64,000 nt of DNA from Xanthomarina maritima (GTDB lineage Bacteria; Bacteroidota; Bacteroidia; Flavobacteriales; Flavobacteriaceae): assembly GCF_008084905.1 (NCBI RefSeq), contig NZ_VSFC01000052.1, positions 333,526-397,525 on the forward strand, written 5' to 3'. The position numbers and the translations under genes are program-made. This document shows positions 37,561 through 46,269 of this stretch, piece by piece (the stretch's first letter is position 1; every line of letters starts with the position of its first letter). The notes beneath the pieces were generated by a model. The model had not been told where the DNA came from, made no database searches, and saw only the letters and a list, made by a program, of their open reading frames with translations.

Positions 37561-38103
37561 ATGTCAAGAATAGGTAATAACCCAGTAGCAATTCCAACAG
37601 GAGTTACGGTTGATATTAAAGATAATGTTGTTTCAGTAAAAGGAAAGTTAGGAGAATTAACTCAAAATTTTGATGCTGTAGCGATAAAAGTAGAAGATGG
37701 TAATGTATTTGTAGAGCGTCCTTCAGATTCTAAAGAACACAAAGCAAAACATGGACTTTATAGATCCCTAATCAATAACATGATTAATGGCGTATCTAAA
37801 GGATGGACAAAACAATTAGAACTGGTTGGTGTAGGTTATAGAGCATCAAATCAAGGACAAAAATTAGATTTAGCCTTAGGATTTTCTCACAATATTATAT
37901 TAGATATTGCTTCAGAAGTACAAGTGGAAACAATTTCAGAAAAAGGAAAAAATCCGATAGTAAAATTAACATCTTCAGACAAACAATTAGTTGGTCAAGT
38001 AGCAGCTAAAATTCGTGGTTTCAGACCACCAGAGCCTTATAAAGGTAAAGGAATTAAGTTTGTTGGAGAAGTATTAAGAAGAAAAGCAGGTAAATCAGCT
38101 TAA
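37561..38103 (+). CDS. rplF: 50S ribosomal protein L6
   Basis: The 180-residue product is L6, with two related domains (SRIGNNPVAIPTGVTVDIKD; QLELVGVGYRASNQGQKLDL) and the C-terminal RGFRPPEPYKGKGIKFVGE. It lies near the sarcin-ricin loop and the elongation-factor site. Confidence 0.99.
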   Translation: MSRIGNNPVAIPTGVTVDIKDNVVSVKGKLGELTQNFDAVAIKVEDGNVFVERPSDSKEHKAKHGLYRSLINNMINGVSKGWTKQLELVGVGYRASNQGQKLDLALGFSHNIILDIASEVQVETISEKGKNPIVKLTSSDKQLVGQVAAKIRGFRPPEPYKGKGIKFVGEVLRRKAGKSA

Positions 38104-38113
38104 TAATTAAGTT

Positions 38114-38470
38114 ATGGCATTAACAAAGAACGAAAAACGATTAAGAATTAAAAGCAGAATTCGTAAAATAGTTTCAGGTACTGAAGCTAGACCTAGACTT
38201 TCTGTTTTTAGAAGTAATAAAGAAATTTATGCTCAAGTAATAGATGATGTGTCTGGTAAAACTATCAGTGCAGCATCTTCTAGAGATAAAGACATTAGTT
38301 CTGCAAAAGGTACAAAATCAGAAATAGCTACTTTAGTAGGAAAAGCTGTAGCTGAAAAGGCCCTTAAAGCAGGTGTAGATACTATCTCTTTTGATAGAGG
38401 TGGATACCAATACCATGGAAGAGTAAAATCATTAGCCGAAGGAGCTAGAGAAGCAGGACTTAAATTCTAA
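38114..38470 (+). CDS. rplR: 50S ribosomal protein L18
   Basis: The 118-residue product is L18 ([41 protein letters not shown]). With L5 and L25-type proteins it binds 5S rRNA into the central protuberance. It is ten bases after rplF and six before rpsE. Confidence 0.99.
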   Translation: MALTKNEKRLRIKSRIRKIVSGTEARPRLSVFRSNKEIYAQVIDDVSGKTISAASSRDKDISSAKGTKSEIATLVGKAVAEKALKAGVDTISFDRGGYQYHGRVKSLAEGAREAGLKF

Positions 38471-38476
38471 GAAATT

Positions 38477-39001
38477 ATGTATCAGAAATACAAAAGCGCA
38501 GAGTTAGTAAAACCAAGTGGATTAGATCTTAAAGATCGTTTAGTTGGTGTTCAAAGAGTTACAAAAGTAACTAAAGGTGGTAGAGCATTCGGATTTTCAG
38601 CAATTGTTGTTGTAGGAGATGAAGCAGGTGTTGTTGGTCACGGTTTAGGAAAATCTAAAGACGTAGCAAGTGCAATTGCAAAAGCTGTGGAAGATGCTAA
38701 GAAAAATTTAGTACGTATTCCATTAATGAAAGGAACTTTACCTCACGAACAAAAAGGAAAATACGGAGGAGCAAGAGTAAATATTATTCCTGCTGCACCT
38801 GGAACAGGAGTTATTGCTGGTGGTGCTGTAAGAACAGTACTTGAAGCAGTTGGAGTACACGATGTATTATCAAAATCTCAAGGTTCTTCAAACCCTCACA
38901 ACGTTGTAAAAGCTACTTTCGATGCATTATTGCAATTAAGAAGTGCTAAAACTATAGCTCGTGATAGAGGAATATCTCTAGAAAAAGTTTATAAAGGTTA
39001 A
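38477..39001 (+). CDS. rpsE: 30S ribosomal protein S5
   Basis: The 174-residue product is S5, with the dsRNA-binding-like N domain ([41 protein letters not shown]) and the C domain ([35 protein letters not shown]). It contributes to decoding accuracy and mRNA unwinding. Confidence 0.99.
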   Translation: MYQKYKSAELVKPSGLDLKDRLVGVQRVTKVTKGGRAFGFSAIVVVGDEAGVVGHGLGKSKDVASAIAKAVEDAKKNLVRIPLMKGTLPHEQKGKYGGARVNIIPAAPGTGVIAGGAVRTVLEAVGVHDVLSKSQGSSNPHNVVKATFDALLQLRSAKTIARDRGISLEKVYKG

Positions 39002-39013
39002 TAAAGGATAACG

Positions 39014-39196
39014 ATGGCAAAGATTAAAGTAAAAAAAGTAAAAAGCGCAATCAATCGTACGCTAAGACAAAAAAGAACTCTTGAAGCTCTTGGTCTTAGA
39101 AAGATTGGACAAGTCGTAGAACACGATGCCACGCCAAACATCCTTGGTATGGTTAATAAAGTTAAACATTTAGTTTCTGTAGAAGAAACAAAATAA
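39014..39196 (+). CDS. rpmD: 50S ribosomal protein L30
   Basis: The 60-residue product is L30 (KKVKSAINRTLRQKRTLEAL; GLRKIGQVVEHDATPNILGM). The full family length is present. It is 12 bases from both rpsE and rplO. Confidence 0.98.
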   Translation: MAKIKVKKVKSAINRTLRQKRTLEALGLRKIGQVVEHDATPNILGMVNKVKHLVSVEETK

Positions 39197-39208
39197 TAAG
39201 ATACTGAA

Positions 39209-39661
39209 ATGGATTTAAGTAATTTAAAACCTGCAGAAGGTTCAGTTAAAGGTCAAGGAAAACGTATAGGTCGTGGTCAAGGTTCTGGAAAAGGTGGCAC
39301 TGCAACAAGAGGTCATAAAGGAGCGAAATCTCGTTCTGGATATTCTAAGAAAATTGGTTTTGAAGGTGGTCAAATGCCTCTTCAAAGACGTGTGCCAAAG
39401 TTTGGCTTTACTAACATAAATCGTAAAGAATATCAAGGAATCAATCTTGATACATTACAACAATTAGTAGACGAAAAGAAAATTAAAGATACTTTAGATT
39501 TTGAAACACTTGTTGCTTTAAGATTAGCTGGAAAAAACGATCTAGTTAAAATTTTAGGAAGAGGAGAGTTAAAAGCTAAATTAAATGTATCTGCTCATAA
39601 GTTTACCGCTTCAGCAAAAGCTGCGATTGAAGCTGCAGGAGGAGAAACTGTAACTTTATAA
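39209..39661 (+). CDS. rplO: 50S ribosomal protein L15
   Basis: The 150-residue product is L15, with the Gly/Arg-rich N-terminal extension (GQGKRIGRGQGSGKGGTATR; GHKGAKSRSGYSKKIGFEGG) and a C-terminal domain ending AKAAIEAAGGETVTL. It is a late 50S assembly protein. secY follows after 14 bp. Confidence 0.99.
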   Translation: MDLSNLKPAEGSVKGQGKRIGRGQGSGKGGTATRGHKGAKSRSGYSKKIGFEGGQMPLQRRVPKFGFTNINRKEYQGINLDTLQQLVDEKKIKDTLDFETLVALRLAGKNDLVKILGRGELKAKLNVSAHKFTASAKAAIEAAGGETVTL

Positions 39662-39675
39662 TCACAAACAAGCGC

Positions 39676-41022
39676 ATGAAATTTATAGAGACACTAAAGA
39701 ATGTTTGGAAAATAGAGGAATTAAGAAACAGAATCATTGTAACACTTGGTCTGTTATTAGTTTATCGTTTTGGCGCACAAGTTGTTTTACCTGGTATTGA
39801 TGCAGCTCAATTAGAGAATTTGCAAAGCAATACAGAATCAGGTTTATTAGGCTTACTAAACGCATTTACAGGAGGAGCATTTGCTAATGCTTCGGTATTT
39901 GCATTAGGTATTATGCCTTACATCTCAGCTTCTATTGTAGTTCAATTAATGGGAATAGCGATTCCTTATTTACAGAAATTACAAAAAGAAGGAGCTAGTG
40001 GTCAAAAGAAAATAACACAAATCACACGTTGGTTGACCATTGCAATTTGTATGGTTCAAGCACCAGGTTATTTAGCAAGTTTACCAACAGCATTTGGAAT
40101 ACCTCAAAGTGCCTTTTTATTAGGAACTGGAGGATTATTCTATTTTTCATCTATAATTATATTAGTTACAGGCTGTATTTTTGCCATGTGGTTAGGAGAG
40201 AAAATTACTGATAAAGGTATTGGTAATGGAATCTCATTATTAATTATGGTAGGTATTATTGCTACATTACCAAAGGCATTTTTACAGAATGCATCTTCTA
40301 GATTAGAAGGAAATAACGTCATGTTAATTCTTTTCGAATTGGTAATTTGGCTTGTTATTATATTAGCATCTATTATGCTTGTAATGGCAGTTAGAAAAAT
40401 TGCAGTTCAATATGCAAGAAGAACAGCTTCTGGAGGTTACGAGAAAAATGTTATGGGATCTAGACAGTTTTTACCATTAAAATTAAATGCTTCTGGAGTT
40501 ATGCCAATAATCTTTGCTCAAGCAATCATGTTTGTGCCAAGTTTAATAGGTGGGTCTTCTTTCTTAAAAGATACAGGAGCAGGACAATGGATGCAAACAA
40601 ACTTTGCAGATATTTTTGGTTTTTGGTACAATGTTGTATTTGGGTTATTAATAATTGTATTTACATACTTCTATACAGCTATTACAGTTCCAACAAACAA
40701 AATGGCAGACGACTTAAAACGTAGTGGTGGTTTTATTCCTGGAATTCGTCCAGGTTCAGAAACTTCTGAATACTTAGATAAAATAATGTCTCAAATTACA
40801 TTACCAGGATCTATATTCTTAGCATTAATAGCTGTGTTCCCAGCAATTATTGTAAAGCTAATGAGTGTTCAATCTGGATGGGCTTTATTTTTCGGAGGTA
40901 CATCATTATTAATTATGGTTGGAGTTGCAATTGATACTATGCAACAAGTAAATTCTTACTTGTTAAATAGACATTATGACGGCTTGATGAAAACAGGTAA
41001 AAATAGAAAAGCAGTAGCTTAA
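39676..41022 (+). CDS. secY: preprotein translocase subunit SecY
   Basis: The 448-residue protein has the ten transmembrane segments of SecY. Characteristic parts are the plug-region start ([20 protein letters not shown]), the periplasmic and cytosolic loops and the conserved C5 loop [20 protein letters not shown]. It forms the protein-conducting channel of the Sec machinery used by the many exported proteins in this window. Neither adk nor map lies next to it, unlike in many bacteria. Confidence 0.99.
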   Translation: MKFIETLKNVWKIEELRNRIIVTLGLLLVYRFGAQVVLPGIDAAQLENLQSNTESGLLGLLNAFTGGAFANASVFALGIMPYISASIVVQLMGIAIPYLQKLQKEGASGQKKITQITRWLTIAICMVQAPGYLASLPTAFGIPQSAFLLGTGGLFYFSSIIILVTGCIFAMWLGEKITDKGIGNGISLLIMVGIIATLPKAFLQNASSRLEGNNVMLILFELVIWLVIILASIMLVMAVRKIAVQYARRTASGGYEKNVMGSRQFLPLKLNASGVMPIIFAQAIMFVPSLIGGSSFLKDTGAGQWMQTNFADIFGFWYNVVFGLLIIVFTYFYTAITVPTNKMADDLKRSGGFIPGIRPGSETSEYLDKIMSQITLPGSIFLALIAVFPAIIVKLMSVQSGWALFFGGTSLLIMVGVAIDTMQQVNSYLLNRHYDGLMKTGKNRKAVA

Positions 41023-41032
41023 TATTAAAACT

Positions 41033-41248
41033 ATGGCAAAACAAGCAGCAATAGAACAAGATGGAACAATTATAGAAGCATTATCTAATGCTATGTTTCG
41101 TGTTGAACTAGAAAATGGTCACATTGTGACTGCGCATATATCTGGTAAAATGCGTATGCATTATATTAAATTATTACCAGGAGACAAAGTAAAATTAGAA
41201 ATGAGTCCTTACGATTTAACTAAGGCTAGAATAACTTATAGATACTAA
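41033..41248 (+). CDS. infA: translation initiation factor IF-1
   Basis: The 71-residue product is IF-1, a single OB-fold protein ([52 protein letters not shown]). It binds the 30S A site during initiation. It is ten bases downstream of secY and ten before rpmJ. Confidence 0.99.
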   Translation: MAKQAAIEQDGTIIEALSNAMFRVELENGHIVTAHISGKMRMHYIKLLPGDKVKLEMSPYDLTKARITYRY

Positions 41249-41258
41249 TACTAAGACG

Positions 41259-41375
41259 ATGAAAGTAAGAGCATCAGTTAAAAAAAGAAGTGCAGATTGT
41301 AAAATCGTGCGTAGAAAAGGTAGACTTTACGTAATTAACAAAAAGAATCCTAGATTCAAACAAAGACAAGGGTAG
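41259..41375 (+). CDS. rpmJ: 50S ribosomal protein L36, zinc-free type
   Basis: The 38-residue product starts [20 protein letters not shown] and ends [12 protein letters not shown]. It has only one of the four zinc ligands (CxxC ... C ... H) of the classic protein: a single Cys at residue 14. It is therefore the C- form. The spacing is typical of the operon: ten bases after infA, two before rpsM. Confidence 0.96.
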   Translation: MKVRASVKKRSADCKIVRRKGRLYVINKKNPRFKQRQG

Positions 41376-41377
41376 TT

Positions 41378-41752
41378 ATGGCAAGAATTGCAGGTGTAGA
41401 CATACCAAAAAACAAAAGAGGAGTAATTTCCTTAACTTATATCTATGGAATAGGTAGAAGTAGAGCAAAAGAAATTTTAGCTACAGCTAAAGTTGAAGAA
41501 AGTACAAAAGTTCAAGACTGGACAGATGACGAAATTAATAATATTCGTGAGGCTGTTGGTTCTTTCACTATTGAAGGAGAACTACGTTCTGAAACACAAT
41601 TAAACATTAAGCGATTAATGGATATTGGATGTTACAGAGGTATTCGTCATAGAGCTGGTCTTCCATTAAGAGGACAACGTACTAAAAACAACTCTAGAAC
41701 TAGAAAAGGTAGAAGAAAAACTGTTGCTAACAAAAAAATGGCAACTAAATAA
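41378..41752 (+). CDS. rpsM: 30S ribosomal protein S13
   Basis: The 124-residue product is S13 ([34 protein letters not shown]-terminal [18 protein letters not shown]). It contacts the P-site tRNA and the 50S subunit. The next gene, rpsK, follows after 100 bp; the spacer holds a short direct repeat CTTTAG and an AGAATC/GATTCT inverted pair. Confidence 0.99.
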   Translation: MARIAGVDIPKNKRGVISLTYIYGIGRSRAKEILATAKVEESTKVQDWTDDEINNIREAVGSFTIEGELRSETQLNIKRLMDIGCYRGIRHRAGLPLRGQRTKNNSRTRKGRRKTVANKKMATK

Positions 41753-41852
41753 TAATAGTCTTTAGTCTTTAGACGTTGGAAAGAATCTGTTTGAAATTTA
41801 ACGGTTTAGGATTCTAGCGACTTTATACTATCACTAAAAACTAAAATTAAAT

Positions 41853-42236
41853 ATGGCAAAGTCAAGTACTAAAAAGCGTAAAGTAATTGTTGATGCAGTG
41901 GGTGAAGCTCACGTAACAGCATCTTTCAATAACATTATTATTTCGCTTACAAACAAAAAAGGAGACGTAATTTCATGGTCTTCAGCTGGTAAAATGGGAT
42001 TTAGAGGTTCTAAAAAGAACACACCTTACGCAGCACAATTAGCAGCAGAAGATGCAGCAGCAGTTGCTCAAGAAGCTGGCTTAAAAAAAGTAAAAGTTTA
42101 TGTTAAAGGGCCTGGAAATGGTAGAGAATCTGCTATTCGTTCTATTCATAATGCAGGTATAGAAGTAACTGAAATTATTGATGTTACTCCATTACCACAT
42201 AATGGATGTCGTCCTCCAAAACGTAGAAGAGTATAA
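41853..42236 (+). CDS. rpsK: 30S ribosomal protein S11
   Basis: The 127-residue product is S11 ([56 protein letters not shown]). It forms part of the 30S platform. It is followed by 173 bp containing a hairpin and an internal promoter. Confidence 0.99.
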   Translation: MAKSSTKKRKVIVDAVGEAHVTASFNNIIISLTNKKGDVISWSSAGKMGFRGSKKNTPYAAQLAAEDAAAVAQEAGLKKVKVYVKGPGNGRESAIRSIHNAGIEVTEIIDVTPLPHNGCRPPKRRRV

Positions 42237-42253
42237 TTTATACATTTTATAAA

Positions 42254-42288
42254 ATTAATATCAACTGTTTATAATGGTTGATATTAAT
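42254..42288. repeat. 12-bp inverted repeat before rpsD
   Basis: ATTAATATCAAC (42254-42265) and GTTGATATTAAT (42277-42288) form a perfect 12-bp stem with an 11-base loop. No T run follows on the plus strand. The right arm contains the TTG used as the -33 box of the rpsD promoter, so an operator or a stem that ends upstream transcripts are both possible. Confidence 0.75.
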
Positions 42289-42305
42289 ATTTATATGTAA
42301 ATTTG
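42278..42305 (+). promoter_or_regulatory. internal promoter before rpsD-rpoA-rplQ
   Basis: A TTG at 42278-42280 and TAAATTTG at 42298-42305 are separated by 17 bp, an exact -7 match within the allowed spacing. This would give the RNA polymerase alpha gene and its neighbours independent transcription, with a leader of about 100 bases before rpsD. Confidence 0.65.
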
Positions 42306-42409
42306 CACTCTGAAAAAATAATTAACAAGTATCAACGAGAGATTAACGATTATCGAAGGATAAGATTTAGACCTTAATTCATAATCACTCTCATAACTCA
42401 ATTTAAGAA

Positions 42410-43015
42410 ATGGCAAGATATACTGGTCCTAAAACTAAAATAGCCCGAAAGTTCGGTGAAGCTATTTATGGAGAAGATAAATCTTTTGAAAAAAGAAATT
42501 ATCCTCCAGGTCAACATGGTGCAAATAAGCGTCGTGGAAAAAAATCTGAATATGCAATCCAATTAATGGAAAAGCAAAAAGCTAAATATACTTATGGTGT
42601 ATTAGAAAAACAATTCAGAAACATGTTTAAAAAAGCAACTGCTGCACCTGGAATTACAGGTGAAGTATTGTTACAACTTTGTGAGTCTAGATTAGATAAC
42701 GTTGTTTATAGAATGGGAATTTCTCCTTCTAGAAGTGGTGCTAGACAATTAGTATCTCACAGACACATTACAGTAAACGGAGAAATAGTAAATGTCCCTT
42801 CATATCAATTAAAAGCTGGAGATGTTGTTGCTATAAGAGAAAAATCTAAATCACTTGAGGCAATTGATAGATCTTTATCAAATTCAAGTGCTGTTTACGA
42901 ATGGATTACTTGGAATAATGAATTAAAGCAAGGGACTTATGTTTCTGTTCCTGCAAGACTACAAATTCCAGAAAACATCAACGAACAATTCATCGTAGAA
43001 TTATATTCTAAATAA
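42410..43015 (+). CDS. rpsD: 30S ribosomal protein S4
   Basis: The 201-residue product is S4 ([40 protein letters not shown]) with the S4 RNA-binding domain [21 protein letters not shown]4 nucleates 30S assembly and autoregulates the alpha operon in E. coli. It has its own putative promoter and a leader of about 100 bases here. The N-terminal region is the short, cysteine-free type. Confidence 0.99.
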   Translation: MARYTGPKTKIARKFGEAIYGEDKSFEKRNYPPGQHGANKRRGKKSEYAIQLMEKQKAKYTYGVLEKQFRNMFKKATAAPGITGEVLLQLCESRLDNVVYRMGISPSRSGARQLVSHRHITVNGEIVNVPSYQLKAGDVVAIREKSKSLEAIDRSLSNSSAVYEWITWNNELKQGTYVSVPARLQIPENINEQFIVELYSK

Positions 43016-43109
43016 TAAATTAATCATATTGGTATTTAGCCAAAGGATTTATTTGTCTTCTTCAAACTTATAAATCGCGCAACTAAATAACAATTAAAAC
43101 GAAGAAAAT

Positions 43110-44102
43110 ATGGCAGTATTTAATTTTCAAAAACCTGATAAAGTAATCATGATTGATTCAACTGATTTTGAAGGGAAATTCGAATTTCGTCCTTTAGAAC
43201 CAGGTTATGGATTAACAGTTGGAAATGCTTTAAGAAGAGTTTTACTTTCTTCTTTAGAAGGGTTTGCAATAACATCAGTAAGAATTGAAGGTGTAGATCA
43301 TGAATTTTCTACAATTGCAGGAGTAGTTGAAGATGTTACTGAAATTATTTTAAATTTAAAACAAGTACGTTTTAAAAGACAAATAGAAGATGTAGATAGC
43401 GAGTCTATTTCAATTTCTATTTCAGGACAAAATCAAATTACAGCTGGAGATTTCCAAAAATTTATTTCAGGATTCCAAGTTTTAAATTCAGAATTAGTAA
43501 TCTGTAATTTAGACCCTAAAGTAAACATCAATATGGAAATTACAATTGAAAAGGGAAGAGGATACGTTCCTGCAGAAGAAAACAAAAAAGCTTCTGCACC
43601 TATTGGAACAATCTTTACAGATTCAATTTACACTCCTATAAAAAATGTTAAGTATAGTATTGAAAACTATCGTGTAGAACAAAAAACAGATTACGAAAAA
43701 TTAGTTTTCGAAATCATTACTGATGGTTCAATCAATCCTCAAGATGCCTTAACTGAAGCAGCAAAAACATTAATTCACCACTTTATGTTATTCTCTGATG
43801 AAAGAATAACATTAGAAGCTGATGAAATTGCTCAAACAGAAACTTATGATGAAGAATCTCTTCATATGAGACAATTATTAAAAACTAAATTAGTTGATAT
43901 GGATCTTTCTGTTCGTGCTTTAAATTGTTTAAAAGCTGCAGAAGTTGATACATTAGGTGACTTAGTATCATTTAATAAAAACGATTTAATGAAATTCCGT
44001 AACTTCGGTAAAAAATCTTTAACAGAGCTTGAAGAGCTTGTAAACGTTAAAGGTTTAAATTTTGGAATGGACTTATCAAAATACAAATTAGATAAAGATT
44101 AA
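43110..44102 (+). CDS. rpoA: DNA-directed RNA polymerase alpha subunit
   Basis: The 330-residue product has the alpha N-terminal dimerisation domain ([40 protein letters not shown]) and a C-terminal domain with the helix-hairpin-helix core ([34 protein letters not shown]). It nucleates RNA polymerase assembly and its C-terminal domain contacts activators and DNA. It follows rpsD by 94 bp and precedes rplQ by 58 bp; a small CTCGATGTCGAG palindrome lies in the latter gap. Confidence 0.99.
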   Translation: MAVFNFQKPDKVIMIDSTDFEGKFEFRPLEPGYGLTVGNALRRVLLSSLEGFAITSVRIEGVDHEFSTIAGVVEDVTEIILNLKQVRFKRQIEDVDSESISISISGQNQITAGDFQKFISGFQVLNSELVICNLDPKVNINMEITIEKGRGYVPAEENKKASAPIGTIFTDSIYTPIKNVKYSIENYRVEQKTDYEKLVFEIITDGSINPQDALTEAAKTLIHHFMLFSDERITLEADEIAQTETYDEESLHMRQLLKTKLVDMDLSVRALNCLKAAEVDTLGDLVSFNKNDLMKFRNFGKKSLTELEELVNVKGLNFGMDLSKYKLDKD

Positions 44103-44160
44103 TTAATCATATTTTGCTCCTCGATGTCGAGTTTGGTAGCAAGATGATAAAACAAATGTC

Positions 44161-44640
44161 ATGAGACACGGAAAAAAAATAAATCACTTAGGTAGAAAAA
44201 CAGCTCACAGAAAATCAATGTTAGCTAATATGGCTTGTTCTTTAATCGAACACAAACGTATTAACACAACTGTGGCTAAAGCAAAAGCTTTAAAACAATT
44301 TGTTGAACCTTTAGTAACTAAATCTAAAGAAGACACTACTCATAACAGACGTATTGTAATGGCTCGTTTAAGACAAAAAGAAGCAGTTGCTGAATTGTTT
44401 AGAGATGTTGCCCCTAAAGTTGGTGATAGACCAGGAGGTTACACAAGAATTATTAAACTTGGTAATCGTTTAGGTGATAATGCTGATATGGCGATGATAG
44501 AATTAGTTGATTACAACGAAATCTATAATGCTGATAAAGCTAAGAAGAAAACAACAAGAAGAAGTAGAAGAGGTGGTTCTAAACCAGTTGAAACTACTGC
44601 TCCTGTAACAGAGACTAAAGCTTCTAACGAAGAAGAATAA
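44161..44640 (+). CDS. rplQ: 50S ribosomal protein L17
   Basis: The 159-residue product is L17 ([60 protein letters not shown]). A charged C-terminal tail of about 40 residues ([14 protein letters not shown] ... ASNEEE) exceeds the E. coli protein and is usual in Bacteroidota. It is the last gene of the ribosomal cluster; a strong terminator follows 31 bp after the stop codon. Confidence 0.99.
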   Translation: MRHGKKINHLGRKTAHRKSMLANMACSLIEHKRINTTVAKAKALKQFVEPLVTKSKEDTTHNRRIVMARLRQKEAVAELFRDVAPKVGDRPGGYTRIIKLGNRLGDNADMAMIELVDYNEIYNADKAKKKTTRRSRRGGSKPVETTAPVTETKASNEEE

Positions 44641-44671
44641 ATTTGATATCTGTTAAATAATGTTAATTATT

Positions 44672-44705
44672 AAAGGATGGACTTAATTAGTCCATCCTTT
44701 TTTTA
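44672..44705 (+). terminator. terminator of the ribosomal cluster
   Basis: A perfect 12-bp stem, AAAGGATGGACT (44672-44683) with AGTCCATCCTTT (44689-44700), has a five-base loop and runs into TTTT. It ends the 17-kb ribosomal transcript. The T run merges with the -7 box of the next gene. Confidence 0.93.
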
Positions 44706-44711
44706 TATTTG
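44704..44711 (+). promoter_or_regulatory. -7 promoter box (TATATTTG) after rplQ
   Basis: An exact TAnnTTTG match starts in the T run of the rplQ terminator and lies 21 bp before the ATG at 44733. No TTG is visible at -33 because that region is the terminator stem. The upstream in-frame TTG at 44709 is part of this box and is rejected as a start codon. Confidence 0.6.
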
Positions 44712-44732
44712 CACCTTAAAATTTATAAAACC

Positions 44733-45434
44733 ATGAATAAATATTTAGTTATCTTATTTGCATTATCAATTAATTTTTCATTTTCGCAAGCGTCATCTAA
44801 TGCTTCAGCAAATAGCTTAGCAAATTCAAGCAGAATGTTAGCAAACAATGGTTTATGGATAAACAATAACTCATCAAATAGTGAATTAAAAGGATCTCCT
44901 TATTTATTTGATTCATGGAATTCAGATAATGCAGTAATTTATATGGCAGATGATAGAGCCTATAGATTAAAATCACTAAATTATAATGTAAGATTAGAGC
45001 GTTTTGAAGCTAAATTTTCAGAAGATTCTGTATTAGCATTAAATCCAAAAAATATTAATAAAATTGTTGTAGATAATAGAACATTCAAGCGTTATTTAGA
45101 TCCAGAATTTCAAAGAAATTCTTATTTTGAAGAAATAGTAAAAACGAATTCTATTACTATTTTAAGAAAATTCGAAACTGAAATTGTTGAAGGTAATTTT
45201 AACCCAATGACTCAACAAAAAATGACTGATGATCAAATAATCAAAAAGGAAAAATATTATTCTACAGAAAATGGTGAAATTTTAACTGAAATGAAATTTA
45301 CTAAAGGCGCAATATTAAAGTTAGTTGATGCAGATAAGAAAGATACAGTTAAACAATATGCTAAGGACAACGACCTTAATTTTAAAGATGTTAATGATCT
45401 TAAATCTATATTAAAGTTTTATAATACTATATAA
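44733..45434 (+). CDS. exported protein of unknown function (paralogue A)
   Basis: The 233-residue product starts at the ATG 44733 and has a signal peptide ending at SFSQ (residue 19). The mature part begins with a Ser/Asn/Ala-rich stretch and then has YLFDSWNSDNAVIYMADDRA, LNYNVRLERFEAKF, NPMTQQKM and a C-terminal DLKSILKFYNTI. It is clearly related to the next gene (HLFDTW, LNFNLKDQRFE, NPLTQQQL, ILTYYNSL at the same places), so the pair arose by duplication. No domain was recognised. It is transcribed from its own -7 box between rplQ and carA. Confidence 0.8.
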   Translation: MNKYLVILFALSINFSFSQASSNASANSLANSSRMLANNGLWINNNSSNSELKGSPYLFDSWNSDNAVIYMADDRAYRLKSLNYNVRLERFEAKFSEDSVLALNPKNINKIVVDNRTFKRYLDPEFQRNSYFEEIVKTNSITILRKFETEIVEGNFNPMTQQKMTDDQIIKKEKYYSTENGEILTEMKFTKGAILKLVDADKKDTVKQYAKDNDLNFKDVNDLKSILKFYNTI

Positions 45435-45483
45435 GTTTAATGTAAATAAATAATTTAGCTTTATATTTAATAAAAAATTAAAT

Positions 45484-46194
45484 ATGAAGCTTTTTTTATT
45501 TCTAGTATTTAGTATTTGTGTATTAAATACAGGTTTTTCACAAAAAATAAATTCATCATTAACTGGTGGCGAGGGTTTTTCTTTTGTTACTAGACCAGTA
45601 TCAACAGCAGATGGATGGCCTGGAGAAGTGCATCAAAAAAAAATAGTTAATGATTATGAAGGATCAATTCATTTGTTTGATACTTGGGAGACAACAGCTA
45701 TGATTGTAACCAACTCAGGAAAAGAATTAAGAATAAATAATCTTAATTTCAATCTTAAAGATCAACGGTTTGAAACCAGAATTTTAGGAGACTCTTTATT
45801 TATATTTAATAACGATAAAATTAAATATGTACAAGCTCAAGAAACATCATTTATTAAATTAAAAAATCCGAAATCTAATAATGTTGAGTTTTTTGAAACA
45901 TTACTAAATTTAGAACATATTACACTATATAAACATGCTGGACTCGATATTAGAAATGGTATTTTAAATCCTTTAACTCAACAACAATTACCAGATGTTT
46001 ATTCTACATCCTTTTCTTATTTTTACACAAAAAATAATTCGAATCTATTAGAAATAAAATTGAAGAAGAAAGATATCTTAAAAGCATTTTCTAATAAAAA
46101 AAATGAAATTATTATTCATGCAAAAGAAAATGACTTGTGGTATGATACGGAAGAAGGATTAATTAAAATTCTTACCTATTATAATTCTTTGTAA
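45484..46194 (+). CDS. exported protein of unknown function (paralogue B)
   Basis: The 236-residue product has a signal peptide ending near TGFSQ (residue 19). It shares with its upstream neighbour the order LFD(S/T)W, LN(Y/F)N(L/V)...RFE, NP(M/L)TQQ, a lysine-rich strand and a final DL..ILxxYN(T/S) helix. Overall similarity is moderate, so the duplication is old. A TATATTTA box (45462-45469) may give separate transcription, and a terminator follows the gene. Function unknown; the export signal and beta-rich pattern suggest a periplasmic or secreted protein. Confidence 0.8.
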   Translation: MKLFLFLVFSICVLNTGFSQKINSSLTGGEGFSFVTRPVSTADGWPGEVHQKKIVNDYEGSIHLFDTWETTAMIVTNSGKELRINNLNFNLKDQRFETRILGDSLFIFNNDKIKYVQAQETSFIKLKNPKSNNVEFFETLLNLEHITLYKHAGLDIRNGILNPLTQQQLPDVYSTSFSYFYTKNNSNLLEIKLKKKDILKAFSNKKNEIIIHAKENDLWYDTEEGLIKILTYYNSL

Positions 46195-46208
46195 TAAAGA
46201 AATCATAA

Positions 46209-46242
46209 AAAAGGATAAACATTTTAGTTTATCCTTTTTTTT
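46209..46242 (+). terminator. terminator after paralogue B
   Basis: A 12-bp stem, AAAAGGATAAAC (46209-46220) with GTTTATCCTTTT (46227-46238), is followed by a T run. It ends the paralogue transcript, with the carA start only about 30 bp further on. Confidence 0.9.
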
Positions 46243-46269
46243 ATGCAATTTTGCAAAACTTTTTATATC

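Noticed and set aside
44709..44732. TTG start upstream for paralogue A
   Set aside because: It falls in the -7 box, and the signal peptide begins properly at the ATG 44733.
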